64,000 bases of DNA from the NCBI RefSeq assembly GCF_964340395.1, contig NC_135563.1:16320001-16384000 (forward strand), given 5' to 3'. Positions 1 through 13,750 of this stretch are shown piece after piece. Each line of letters begins with the position of its first letter. Position 1 is the first letter of the stretch. Source of the DNA: Glandiceps talaboti (Eukaryota > Hemichordata > Enteropneusta > Spengelidae). Below the pieces are notes generated by a model. The model was not told where the DNA came from, ran no database searches, and saw only the letters and a program-made list of their open reading frames with translations. The translations under genes were made by a program, and so were the position numbers.

Positions 1-1367
1 GATAGTTCTGGAGGAGCCCAATCAAATGGCCTTCAGTTGCCACTGATAGTAAATGACATGAAACTTACAGTGCAAGTGCTGTAATGTCAGATTTTAAGTG
101 AATTCCATACTTCTGTATATTGTAGGATTAAGCATTAGTTGATACCTCAATCAACGCTTAATGTGGTGCATGGCATTGTGTTTGTAAGTGAACTTGAAAC
201 CTTGTCTGAGGAGAATAACCATACTCCAAATAGTACTGTTGAAACTTGAATAACCCCTTGAATGGTAGAAATCCCCTGGTGCTGCTGTTCTTAAAATAGC
301 TAAGTTTAAAGCTTTCCCTGTAGTATGGAGTTGTACGTGAACTGAGGAAACATTCAACGATTACGCACATTATATTTCCCTCTCTGTAATTGCTGAACAC
401 TAATGGCAACATTGTGTCACAAAGTTGCAACTGTTTCACATCATTCTGTGGAACAACAATACACCAAGACATTCTGTTAAGGCACAAATTGTGAAGTCGT
501 AGCCAGAAAGTCTCGCAGTCCAGATGCCTATACTATTTGGGCGTGTGTCACTGAGATAAAAGAGAAAGCAACCTATGCGTATACCTCACGCCTTTGCAAT
601 CATGCTACCATACATATGAATTGAATGTATTCAACTGTTGAGTTTATTTTTTCACTGAAGGTTGACTTGCCAAGCCTGATGGTATCACAGTTAGATTACT
701 CCATGCAATTCCTATCTGTCATCAGTTTAATTTTTACTTCAATCGCTGTTTGTCCTTTACATATCCCAAAGCCTGTAACCCCCCATTATCTCAACAAAAT
801 ACGAAGACATAGACGAAAAAAAACATGATGTGTCATTGCTTTGATAGAAACTCCTACAAAGTTGTTCTGTTACGCTTGACTGGTGTGTAGATCGGCACAG
901 TTGGAGTCACTTTTATGGTATTTTGTTAGGCCTGACATTACATGGAATACACGTCATTGAGAGCTGACAGGCCCTACCGCAAGAACGCCGTCAGTCTCCA
1001 TCATAGAAAGTTAAACTTCATGAAATGTTTTCCAAAACAAAGACCACACAGTTATACAATGTAACTGACTCCAGTCAGCCTTTTCCATATCATGGTTATG
1101 CTCTATGAGGAAGGGCACATATCTTTCAAGAGTCACTTATGCAGTCTAGTTCTTAGTATAAAAAATCTGAGTCAAGCTATAGTGTTGCAGTACATTTTGA
1201 AGCAGAACTTACATGAAGGTATAAAACTTTCTCAGCTTTTTATGCTTTACGTAAATTTTACCTACATACCATTTTTTTAAACACTTTGTGCTATTGCGTT
1301 AACATTATTGAAAGCAAGTTGCAGTGTCAACTTTGAATTGTATAAATGTCTTTTTTCACCTGTTATC

Positions 1368-1404
<37 letters not shown>
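1368..1404. repeat. (CAA)n microsatellite
   Basis: About 12 uninterrupted CAA trinucleotides followed by a short CA run; non-coding context. Confidence 0.9.
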
Positions 1405-3430
1405 CCACACACACACAGCATAAAATTAGCATTAATTTTTCATTTACAAGTCAGACAAAATTGCATAAAACAGACATGGACATTTGAAATTCAGCTTTGG
1501 AAATGACTGAAATCGGCTTTAAACCATATGATGAATTTCACCACACAGGAATATTATTGTAAACGGTCATGGCCTGGTGTCTGTAACGTAACAAGTCAGT
1601 ATCATGACTTCTACTTTGTTACTTCATGTGTCATTTTATTGTCACATCTTGTTTTTTGTAAGACTAACTATGTCAAAGGTCGCCAACCCAAAACCTTGCA
1701 TAGTTGTACACAGAGTGTAGCCAAATGCTGAAATCTAAATAAATAGTCAGTTATCCTTAACACTTTGATTTCATCTTTGTAACAGAATCACAGAAGCCCA
1801 CACACAGTCAGACATTAGAGATCACAAAAAAACAAGTAATCAGAGTTATTTAACTTGTAATGGCTGAACTGTGAATATCACATATTGGTAGCAGGTTTTC
1901 CAAAGTAACAACGAATTTTCACACCTGTTTTGTTAATGGAGTGTATTTCCTTCAAATGAAATTAAATGAATGATCTCACAGATCTTTTTAGGAATACCGC
2001 AATGTTATAAATGAGAGGGGGAGGAGCAACTTTAAACTTTGACGGATGACTTTCAGTGTGTCATTGCAAGTAACTTGCACTGTACACATACATGATACCC
2101 CTACCCACCCACTCATGGTACCCCCCCACACACACACGTATAGAAAGTCAGACCTTATTGTTGAAAACATGACACATGCATTGAGAAATTCATATGAAAA
2201 TGCATATTACCAAAAGATGATTACATATATTGTAATTTTTTTTTATCAATAAATAAGAGTGTTGATTATTAAAGTACTAAGACAGTATCACATGACTGAG
2301 GAACGTTCTGTGGGGAAGTAACACTATCCTCACCCTAATTTACCTCTGTTGACTAATTTGCATGACAAAGCAATGTTTTATTATGCAAATGGAGGGGGGG
2401 TTAGCTGAATCCTTCTGCTCTCTGAAAAGCAGGACAGAAATCTCCCAACACTTGACCAACATTCCATTGGGTAAGTTTCCTCAATACAGTCTTTAAGCCT
2501 TATATACTTAAGGTAACTAGTACTGCTGACAAAGTGTGAGGGTTTTCTGTCAGCGGATATCTTTCAACATTTTCAGACCCACATCGTGTTTTAGGCAAGC
2601 ATTGATGTAGGTGTACACTTGCCTGCTTTGTCACGCAAATGTCAACCTGAATGCACTCCTCTGTATGCATTACTTAAACATGTTCTATTCATTTCCCAGC
2701 ACTCACACTAGCACTAGGGCTTTTACGCTAAAAATGTCTGCGCCAAAGTGGAAAGCAATTCCACTATGGGCAAATTATTGCAGGCCTTTTGATACCACCC
2801 TTGACTCAATGTCTCTCTAATGCAGGACTGCTCAGCTGAATAAAGTGTCTTGGGTCTTGTTTAACAGATAGGTATCATATGTTTCAACAAAAAAATAGTG
2901 ACTGTACACTAAAATGTTGTATCCGGCCATACAAAGCTGAAGGCTGATTTCTGGTCACACCCATTACATTTACAAAACACCTTTTAAACTGAACCAAACC
3001 ACAAAGGCAGTGAATTGATAGTGATATCAAAGAACACATACGTATGTCCCCTCTGTTTTATGACAGGGTATCTTTACAATAAAAGCCACAAAGACATCCA
3101 TTAGATAGATTTTCTCATATTCATGGGACATTTATATACCATCATTGGTCATAAACTGGTGTGCTTTGAACAATTTAGTTTTAGTTTTCAGGATTGATGT
3201 ATACATTTTACATTCAAATGTTGAATGTTAGATGTTACTTAAATGTATTCCTATCATTGCCTCATCATGGTCCCTATAGTATGTCAGTAAAAGAGTTGCA
3301 TAAAACAAAATCGTAAAATGTATGAACCATCAAACGATTGGAAAAAAAGACTTGATTGACACTCATTGAGAATTAGACAAGGCATCAAGTACAATCCAGA
3401 AGATGATATTTCATACATGTCTAAGGATTA

Positions 3431-3546
<116 letters not shown>

Positions 3547-4499
3547 CTTGCCAAACCAGCCTTTTACCTGGAATTATTCAGATCTGAAGTTGGAGGCCAA
3601 ATGAGGGCCTGCCTGTCACAGTGTCAGACTGGAACTTTATCACTATGAATATGGTAGAATGCAGTTTGTGAAATAGAAGATGTAGTCATGGGGGGGGGGG
3701 ATTTTTTTGTTATTTACAGTTTTGAAAAACCAACAATTTGAACAACCAGAAGACAAGCACCTTTCAATAAGACCAATCTATCCGTGCCCTCAGACATCAT
3801 CAGTATCCCTCTCCTCGCCCATCTTTCCAAAAACAAAAACCTTGCACAAAGTGTTTCATCTTTCTTGAGAAGGCTGACAAAGATTTCAGTTATAGCAGCA
3901 TCCATTGTGGAGTCAACCTACTCACAACTTTTTGAGTTTTCTTCTCCCTTGACATTAGCGTTATCTGACACCAGAGAATGTAATATCTTTAGCAAATGAT
4001 AACCCATCTCAGGAGATGTCATTAAACATATCACAATCTCTCCAATCTCACATGTTTCATTCCTTGTGTGTGTTCAAGTAAAAGGCCCATTAGCAGAGTA
4101 TGCATCTGTCTTGCTTTTATTATTCTTGTCAGATTCCTTTCTTAAAGTTAAGGTCTAATCTATATTACGTGTACTTACATCAATCTACATCCATTCACTG
4201 GTTTATCAGAAAATTCCTTTGTATATAATATTTCAAAAATTAATACAAAATAGTAAAGATCAACTTTCTTTTATAAAAAATTATCAAAAGTGAATATCTG
4301 TATAAATATGATACAAGATATGGTGTATTGTTCATCTTATCGTCTGTGTTTCTAATAGTTAAAAAGTGAAAAATTATATTTACTTAATTCCATATTCTAA
4401 TTTATACTTTTGTAACAAATGCCTGGAACAAATTTATGAAACAACAAATTTTACTTTATTGATGTTTTGTTTTATATTTGCATTATAATTATTATCACA

Positions 4500-4875
4500 A
4501 ATGTACCAAGGATTACGTGCACCAGTGCATGTGCGTACTAGTGTGCTTGCACTGCAGTGCAATACTGAAAACATTATTGCATTCATGTATGCAAATTACA
4601 TGCAAATGAGCATGAGGCACACAAAAATCATGTGACTGCCCAGTATGATTTTTACAGAAATTTGCTGTTTTGGATAATAATACCAGAACCCCATGCCACC
4701 TCAGTGCCAGTGTGGGTACTCAGGAGTATTGATAAACTCTTGTTTGGGGTGCTTTCTGCTGCACTTTCACTATACTCATGAAAGTACAGGTGCAGAGAAC
4801 ACCGCAAGCACTGATGCAGATACCCTGAGCACGCCACACTTGCGCTCATGTGTCTCGGGGTTCTGTCATATCATG
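4500..4875 (+). repeat. Dispersed foldback repeat, family A copy 1
   Basis: The segment resembles 48389-48682 (same strand) and the reverse complement of about 35690-36010; 50490-50600 looks like a partial copy. Its inner part (about 4677-4875) is an imperfect inverted repeat: both ends carry a CCAGAACCCC / GACAGAACCCC-type terminus, a CAGTGTGG-type block and a TACTCAGG-type block in opposite orientation, with a short centre around a CATGAAAGTA motif. No coding capacity is visible. It looks like a short non-autonomous (MITE-like) element; the superfamily is unknown. Confidence 0.6.
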
Positions 4876-7800
4876 TACTTGTTGTTATAATATTATTCCA
4901 TTTTTGTTGCAACCCCAATAAATAACACATTATTACGTGTGTGTGTGCTGCATGCCTAGATTCATGACTAACACATGTATCTACTGATCATGTAATAGTA
5001 CAACGACCAGCCACATCATGACAGAATAAATAACAAGAAGAAATTAATTAACACTAAAAAGTGATCAAACATCTGTACTGTGACAAACAAGTTGTTAATT
5101 CTATGAAGAGAAACAAAACTTTACAACAAACTTATTCAACACTCTTGTATCTGGTAGTAATCCCAGTACATTACCTCCTGCCGTTTCTATGGTAACATAT
5201 GGTTTTTAAGATTAAAAGTGTGGAACGCATTTTATGATAACAGCTTTGCTTATTTAGAATTCAACTTCTGATCTGAGACAGATTGTGGTAGAAGTAGAAT
5301 TCAGGGCAGCTGACAACAATTTAATAGCAAAGCTTATCTCCCAGACTGCGCTGTGATGGAGATATCGCTACTTACATTATTCTATCACAACTGAAGACTC
5401 TTTGTTTCCCTAATACTACAACAATGGCCTACATACTGAAGCACTTGAAAATCTAATGGTCACTTTTATATTCACATTATACTCCCTTTGGTACTTGTAT
5501 GCAATGATTATGGAAATAGTTAGCACATTTTTTATTTGCAAGGAATTTGGTACAAGATAACAAACACGCAAGTAAAATTGCCCACACATATAAATGAAGA
5601 GGAAGTATATACAGACTTTGGAAGTATAAATATTTTCAACATATGACAATTTTCATTATCCATAATTCACATGTTGTGATTTGACATATATTAAATATGA
5701 TATAATTAATTTTTTTAAGCTTTTAAATATTCCTTCTTTGAAATATTTCACAACAAGCCCATAGTGCCAGTAGACCATAATAGTAACAACCTGAAATCTA
5801 AGTACACATTTGAATATACTATGAAGCATACACTATATTCAGAAAATCAAGCAGACTATAATATACAGTGACATTTCGTGCCAGGGTTGTAGTAGTTGTG
5901 TATTTAGGAAACCGTTTTATTGTTGCTAACACTTGAGGTTTAACAGTCTGTTCATAGCTTCTACCACTTTTACATATTGTAGGGTAACATTTTACAGTTA
6001 TACCGATTATGATAACTTGAATAAATAGAGTACTGTATATTATGAAACTGAAACACTGGAGAGAATGCCTGATTTTGTGACAGTGACAGTACCCTCTGTA
6101 ATGATAGTGAAAACTGAGCTTTCAGCTAATTTAGACAGACACAAACTAAAACTACCGTTGTGACATGTTGATATAAGCTATTGAGTGGACGTTGGTGTAA
6201 TTGTATTCACAGTACATAGCATTTCTGATGACTTCCATGATATTACAGAGTACATTTCTGGTTCATTACAGGTTGATTATAACTGTATAACCAAGACACT
6301 ATCACCCACTTGTGAAATCTACCGCAATGCAACGACCAACAAAAGTTTGTTTGTGTCTGTGTTATTGGGCTGAAATCATAGTTTCCACAGTAGTAATGCA
6401 GTCAAACCATTGGAATTTTACATTTAAGAAGAGTGGCCTATCACAGTTTAATTTTAGTACTCAGGAGTACCCTACAGACCAAGAGTTCATAGCAAGACTT
6501 GCCAGTATCCGTTACTAGGGGGATTTACACAACTTTACACAGGTGCATGATCAGAATCACGTTGTGCACATTTCATACCACTAATCACATCCCTAATATA
6601 TTAGTTTCTATGGTAACAGCTGAGCAGGTGCTCTGCTCGACAGATTACATGGTGATACCACTGCTTTCAGAGCACTTTACATTGTAACCAAATGATGCAT
6701 ATACAAACTAATGTAGTTTAGTTGCTGGGTCTCCAGACCTCCATGCTATTGTTGATAATGACTAAATCACATGGGCTAATTCCATCACTGATCTGTGCCA
6801 CAAAAGGTTTACTTTTCCTATCGCTGCCATTCCCTAAAGGGTAAATACACACATATGTATGGGAATCCGAACCTCTGTCATTACACATTATTATGTTATG
6901 TGATGTCTACATGCATCTTCTTAAAGATTACACCTTAGTGAGACAGACGCCTGATCACAGCCTTTATCAGTTCTTTAAGAACGCTATGTAAATAAAGTCA
7001 TATCTCTTACAACTGATAGCTCTGCCCAGAGTATACAAAAATTTGTTGGCTGTGGTGTATGGACTGCCTTGACTGTTTGACACCCAAGAACAAACTTGTC
7101 TTAAGTATTAAGATAAGCAACTATTAGTTACTCAGATCTGTTTTCGTGTTGTCTTCTAGATGCCAGAAGTTGGTTTTGAAAAGTGACTTTTATCATACAG
7201 AACAGTTAATATATAAACAAACCTTGAGAAGATGTTACCAAACTGATTAAAGCAAATCCTAGATAAGAAACGATTAAATTATGTCTCTAGTTTTTGGAAT
7301 ATGATAGTTTGTAGATACAAACTACAACGATCAGTACAGTGACAATGAGACGGAAATCTGTACCAAACACGTGCATTGCCAAATTACAATCTTACTTGAC
7401 GTACTTGTGATGCCAGGAAGTTCCAGTAACCACACACGTGTAGTTTATTGACACTGTTGCAGGTGTTTCAAAGTCATGAAAATTATTTATAGATACCAAT
7501 GCATGTTAGTATTTTGATAACAGCAAATTATCGCGGGATTCCAACATCAGTGTATTGGTATTGCCAATTTCTCAATTTATGGTTTTGACTTCTAATCAAG
7601 TTGATTGTACTTTCTGTGAACCGTAATTACTTTACATGCTACCATAGCAATCATTTTGTCATTGCCTGTCCATGATCAGCAAGTTTGACTACCATTGGTT
7701 TACAACGATGTTTAAAAGCTATATGACAAAATCATCACAGTGTTAGCCAAATTGAAGCAATGCCAAATTGTAGATTTTTGAGACCTCGTATAATGTTACT

Positions 7801-9201
7801 TGTCGTGTATATGTTACTTGACAGAAAGCTTATAATGCCATACATGTAGGCCTTGCCCATCAAGGACGACTGTGCCCCAAGAGCCTGCAATGTGTGCTGG
7901 TGTTTACTATAGGTTTAGTTGAATACTTGCTTCGCATGTCATCGCGTAAAAGCAGCTATGTGTACAAATGCATGTACCTAGCTGGGATTTTGTGTATTCA
8001 GGTGGTTGCACTTTATATCAGCCTCTGTCCTGTTCATTCATGTTTCAACAATACACTGCAACTACCTCTAAATGTCAGTTCCCACCTAGATTGTACGCTT
8101 TCACAACACCCAACTTAACTTTTTTGTGTTCCAGTGTGATTCCACCTGGGGCATATATTGAGACTTGAAGCTTCAAGTTTTTAAACCTCTGTTTACAGTT
8201 TTGGTTAGTCAAGGCCAACATACGTGTATCTGAAACATAGTTTACTGAGCAGCCTGCACAAGTATGTGTTTTTAAGTAGAATAAAACTACCTGGTTAGCT
8301 GTAAGTATAGGTCACCCCATAATAGCTGCAGCCCTGAGACCCATTAAAACACTAACAAGTATTCCGTAATTGCCTCTCCAGCAGCTACATATTACACATA
8401 CATTGTATACATGATAGCTATCTGGCTGCTAACAGCAATGTCACCCTATGACTTAGAGTTCGAGCTCATTCATTTGATTCTTTTTCACAAGTCTTCCTAC
8501 ACTATCAGAAGCCAAGTATGTTGTCTGCATAGATTGCATGATGCCACCGAAAGAATTTGAGGCAGCCTTCAGCTATTTATCTTTATTGCCTTTCCTAACC
8601 TTTGGACAATTAAGACTTGTACGGTTTGTTGAACTTTGACCTACAACTTTCCCGCCAAAAATAAATGTTCACATTTTTCAAATTTTTAACAGATCATGTA
8701 CTGATCTAAACCCAGAAAACAGGTATTGAACATTACTGTTCATCTATATCAAAACAAACAAATAGAATGGAAGCTTTAATCCTAGCAACACACCACTTTA
8801 TCTTTCACATTAGTTTAATGTAGTCAATATATTCAAAAAATGCACTGAAAGGTATTTTATTTTTGTGAGAACATCAGTCAAACAGGTGAACATAAAGAGT
8901 AACTCTGACAACATCCAAGTGGGATCACAAAGTCTGTGACTGTAAATAAAGAATTTAGACGCTACTGTTCTTAAATAGCATACTCAAATGAAATAATGTG
9001 CCTGTTACAGACTCTTTTAAAGTTGCCGGAATATTTTCTCAACTTCAAGAACTTTCCTTAAACGTTCTTTTCACTGGTTTACTATGCCAAACACTTAAAG
9101 ATTATGGGTGTGATCAGTATAAAAGAAAACCACAAATACTAGTAATGCTTTCCGTTTTCACATAAAACCTTCCTAATACAGTGAGTGGGATTCTCCATTG
9201 T

Positions 9202-9354
9202 CAAAGTACCATGGTCCACAAATATTTTCTTTCCTGAAAAAGTGCTTCTAACTTTAGTGGGTACTCACTTCCTACAATGAGTGGGCAAAGTACCATGGTC
9301 CACAAATATTTTCTTTCCCAAAAAAGTGCTTCTAACTTTTAGTGGGTACTCACC
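9202..9354. repeat. Two-copy tandem duplication, 84-bp period
   Basis: The block starting CAAAGTACCATGGTCCACAA at 9202 recurs at 9286 with few differences, and both copies end in GGGTACTCAC. It is non-coding. Confidence 0.85.
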
Positions 9355-9724
9355 CTTTTGTATTCAAAAAATAATTGTTAGCAGATAAGAGCATAGGTTT
9401 GGTTGTTAAGAAGGGGTACTGCTACTGTTTGACACAAACAGTATACAGTAGTTAGGTTGTTTTTTAAGTTTAAGTTGTGTTAGGAGTGATTAGCAGAAAG
9501 GAGTTAACCCTCTGAGTCAACATGAATACATTAGTCTCAAACTCAGAGGTTGCTACTGGGCAACAAGACTAAAAGTTCATTTTGTTTAGATTGCTTTTCA
9601 CAACCACAAACTCAGAGACACATTAAAATCTCATTAATCAATTTTACATCAAACATTCAATGTGTATCCAGACATATGGATATTTTCTTTCAAGGTTTAC
9701 ATCCTAATACAGTCTGTCATATTG

Positions 9725-9739
9725 GGGGGGGGGGGGGGG
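9725..9739. repeat. Poly(G) run
   Basis: About 15 consecutive G on the plus strand, non-coding. Confidence 0.9.
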
Positions 9740-11172
9740 TGAGAATGTTACTGAATGTTGAAAGCTGTTTTACTTTAGACACTCCCCCTTCCAAACACAC
9801 TGATTGGTGAAAGACAATAAGCTGTTCTAATTTACACACACACCCCTTCCATATAAGACACCAATTATCATATAACAGACATCATGCTGTTCTTCCCTGT
9901 TGATCTTGCTAATTCAATTACTATAAGGCCTGTTCCAGCTTACTTGCATAATGAATAAAATTCTGAGGCAGGTTTGCTTTTGTTTTTCCACATGTTTCAC
10001 AATTCAGTGTATTTCAGTTCATTTTAAACAAAGCTTCTGTATATGGGATCATATTTCACATTACCACATATAAACTCACAGGATTTCAAAGAACAGTTTA
10101 ACTTCTCGGAAGCAAATGATATATGCTATTCATTTAACAAAACAATTCAGCATTTTCATAGCAGAAATGTTATAATTAAAAAAATAGAAACTTTAGTCAC
10201 AGAAAGTTTAGTTCATGTGGAATTTTAAGTACTTTGACTCTTATTAAAGATAATATCCCCCAGTGTTTTACATGTAAAGTCCTCACATTTCCAGATCAGA
10301 TGGCCGAACTGAATTCTTTCAAATGTGGAATGTATCCATTGATTTGAATATTGATATAATTGTCCTCATCTGTCTCCACATGGCTTCTAGTCCATACAAG
10401 AAATCCATGCATGCATTTTCTGTCAGTAGTAATTCAAATTGTTATGCATGTGTTGCCCATCTAAATCCTCAGATAAGCCAATGAGTAGAGTACGTGAGAT
10501 ATGCCTAATCTCCCCCATGCTACACTGAGCCATCACGCAGGAAATAGACCCACAAGAGCATGCAGTTTCTATAGTAACACTTGCCTGATAAAATGTTAGA
10601 AGTAGAGGTTTGTATACGCATAATGATAAGTAGTGAACTCTGAGGTCAAGAGGGCTACTGTGAAATACGGGAATACCTAAAATCATGTCTGATTTATTTT
10701 GAAAGTGATGCACTTTTGTCACTAATGGTGTCTGTATGGTTTTCAAATAGTGCTGTGTTTCATCAATCTTAGTTCTGATTATCTGAGAACTGGGGCAACT
10801 TTAGTTTCCATGAAATACTTATAATTTCACATCGCCTAGAATTCACATGCATTCACCAGTATATTCCGTTGTGCTTTGTGATACCATTTTCCCTGCATTT
10901 GATGTCACTTTTAATTCCATTCATGAGACGATAAATCATTACCCAAAGTAGAGACTTCTAGGAGAGGAATCTGTATCCTAGAAACCCTCATAAAACTGGA
11001 TTTCTAAAAGTTGCCTACAGTGTTAACTATCCAATGGGTCTGGTTATTGTGAAGGAACAAGTAAAATCTCACCCAGACAAAGTTTTCGTCACCTTAAGCA
11101 AGTTTAGAATACCTTTGTAACGACTTTTGATGAGAACTATTGAAAAGATCACGTTCAGAAAAAATGACTTAC

Positions 11173-13010
11173 AGTCGGTAAAGCCTCGGCATATTCGTGA
11201 AGAGTAATTCAGGCAGACTCTGCAACTTGTTGTTGTTCAGTCGCCTGTGAGAGAAAAAAGGGGGGAAAGACCACAGAGTCAATATACGGCACAAAATTAA
11301 GAAACATGGGCAATATAGGAATCTGTATTTAAAAACCCTTGATCGAAATTCACGAGGGCAAGTCAGCGACAAGCGACGGGCACGTGTTTCTTTTATTAGT
11401 TTCAGTTGAGTGCGTAGCTTTATGCTGTGTTCTGCCCTCTTTCGTTTTCGACACAGACTCGCATTGAATTAGGGTCTTCGCCTCCGGCCAAGGCTTCTAT
11501 TGTGAACGGATTTTTATGTGTTGTTTTCATCCAGCTTTAAAAATCTAATTATAATTACCGGGGCAAGGTAATTAATTGGTCTTAGTTTCAAAAGCCTTAG
11601 TGATAAAATTCACACCTTTCTCTTTTGTATCAGAGGGGACTGACTGTACGCAAGAAAATAATAGAGAGTTGGTTTTTTGGTCATGGTTACTGAAGACATG
11701 CAGGCCTACGGAGAGTTAGCGATTCTTATGGTTCATTACCCCTACATAACAGTAAGGATGTCTTAACGCCCTAATTTGCTGCAGAATTAATGAATCCACA
11801 ACTGCGAAAATGGTCGAACATCGAACTTCTGCTCCATGGCAAATTATATAGTATACGTAAAAGACAGCACGTAAGCATTTGTAATTGTAGGGCTTCCCAT
11901 GAATGATGCATCCTAGTAACGTCTGACGTTGTCGTCTGCTATCACGCTGGCATCAGTCAGCAAATACTGTAAGTCTGTATCAAGCTCAGTTTATCATGGA
12001 ACACAGTCGACAAGTTAGACCGTAAGTCGCTGTAATCTTGGATGGAATTTTAATGTACAGTACAGTGTAGTATAGTAAGCGATTAAATGTGCGGTCTCGT
12101 GTACTCATAAAAATGGGGAGGCTGTTTTAATGGACTCCGAATAAAAATTGTACTTACAATCTCTCCAAAGACACCAAATCGTTGAAGGAGCCACGTTGGA
12201 TTGCTTCGAGTTGGTTGAAGTCCAATTGCCTGTGGCGTTTGTAGTGGATTTGAGAGAACGAAAAGGAGAACATTATGCTTCGATAGATGAACGGTCTAAT
12301 TAGTAAACTATCAAACGCTCACAATGACAAAAGAAAGGTGGCTCATAAAACAGAACAAAAAACTAAATATTAGAAGTAATATTATATTCGTCATGTGTAC
12401 TTACAAAACTCGCAATGACCTGAGACCGCTTAATTCGCCTCGCACAATTTTTGTTAGATTGTTCCCCTTGAGGTCGCTGAAAGAGAGAAGGTTTACAGCG
12501 TACTAGTTTACAGAATATCGAAGTTACTGAACTTGTGTCACACGGTGTAAGTTTTGTTTGTTTAAGTTGTCTGCAAGACGTGTCTACCTGGCACCTGTCA
12601 ACGAACGGCTAATGCCCGTAGATGATTCCCTTGCCTCGGGCTCCCAAATGCAATGAAATGATCCGCAAACTCCAACTTCATGTTTTGCCACATTGCTTCT
12701 AAGAAAACATTGCGCCATCTCTTTTAAAATCTGGGGGAAAAAAGTCTTGAAATTTGGAAAGAAGATTTGTCTCTGTATTACAAAGTTCACGGACGAGCAT
12801 ATAGAAAATATACGGACGGGTTTTGAAACTTGATACTTACATTCTCTCTGTAGTTTTGGGGATGTTGATTGGCACCGTCGACAGACCCTTTTTACTGCAA
12901 TCCACTGTGCTCCCATAGCACTCACAAACTTCTGGACATCCACTACTCACATCAAAACGAATAACCAAAAAAGTACAAATTAAAACCGCTAACGATTTAC
13001 TCCAATCCAT
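11173..13010 (-). CDS. slit: Slit guidance ligand, 5' exons 1-4 (partial)
   Basis: Slit is a secreted, multi-LRR and EGF ligand for Robo receptors that acts in axon guidance and cell migration. Coding exons in transcript order: 12841-13010, 12405-12476, 12158-12229 and 11173-11244. Exon 1 starts at the ATG at 13010. It encodes a 24-residue hydrophobic signal peptide and then an LRRNT cap with the cysteine pattern CPEVCECYGSTVDC. Exons 2-4 are each exactly 72 nt in phase 2, giving one 24-residue LRR apiece; readable pieces are GNNLTKI, LRVLQLDFNQL and NNKLQSLPELLF. Those LRR signatures and the one-LRR-per-72-nt architecture match the first LRR block of Slit rather than other LRR proteins. All four donors are GTAAGT-type and all acceptors end in AG. 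The rest of the protein lies beyond position 1. Another LRR secreted protein is possible but less likely. Confidence 0.88.
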
Positions 13011-13750
13011 GGTCAGTGGCTATCGATGCAACGAACGTGTTGAAATAGTGTGCTATTTGAAATCCGTGAAGCAAAGTGATTCTTCTTTGATGAAACGCTG
13101 ATATTGAAATCCAAGCTGGTTCGTTGTACATATGTCCAACCGCGTAACGGAGAATCTCGTTGAATCTGCGCTTTAACGTATGTAAAGTTTCACGCTATCC
13201 TTGCCAATGAACTGTTACTCCCTCTGTACAGTGAGGCTGCATGACCAACCAACTTGTAACTGGAATAAATTTCTTGAATAAATATCCGTCCAGTGTCCTT
13301 AAAACAAACACAAAATTAATTTAAACGAGTACAAAATCCCTAGAAAAAAGTCTGTCGGTCAAAATCTAGGCAGAAAACCTCCGTCGCTCTCTGGTACTGG
13401 CGATAATTGTGATACAACGGACAGATGAAAGAACCTGTGTAGAACACAGGAGCCGCACAGCGAGTGGTCCAAGTCTGGCTATTGACTGAAGCGTACTCAA
13501 GTACACGGGGGTTTTGTCCTCTAACTGAATGGCGTACGCTGTCAGCCGGCCATCAATCAGTCAGCCAGTTGCAAAATAAACCGCCCTCAAATTTGCTGAT
13601 GCTATCACTGAGAAACGGGCCTTTATAACACAACGCTATCTGGCGTATCTCAGTTTACAGAAGTCGTCGCAACAGCCCGAAAGGTGGCACCGAACAACCT
13701 TATCAAATATGAATATCTCCCCCGAAATTAGTATGACGTCATAAGTGACC
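13011..13750 (-). promoter_or_regulatory. slit 5' UTR and promoter side, with a consensus CRE
   Basis: This is the sequence directly upstream of the slit ATG, with no reading frame recognised. A perfect palindromic cAMP-response-element octamer, TGACGTCA, lies at 13734-13741, about 725 bp upstream of the ATG. No clear TATA box was assigned and the transcription start is unknown, so promoter extent is inferred from position. Confidence 0.4.
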
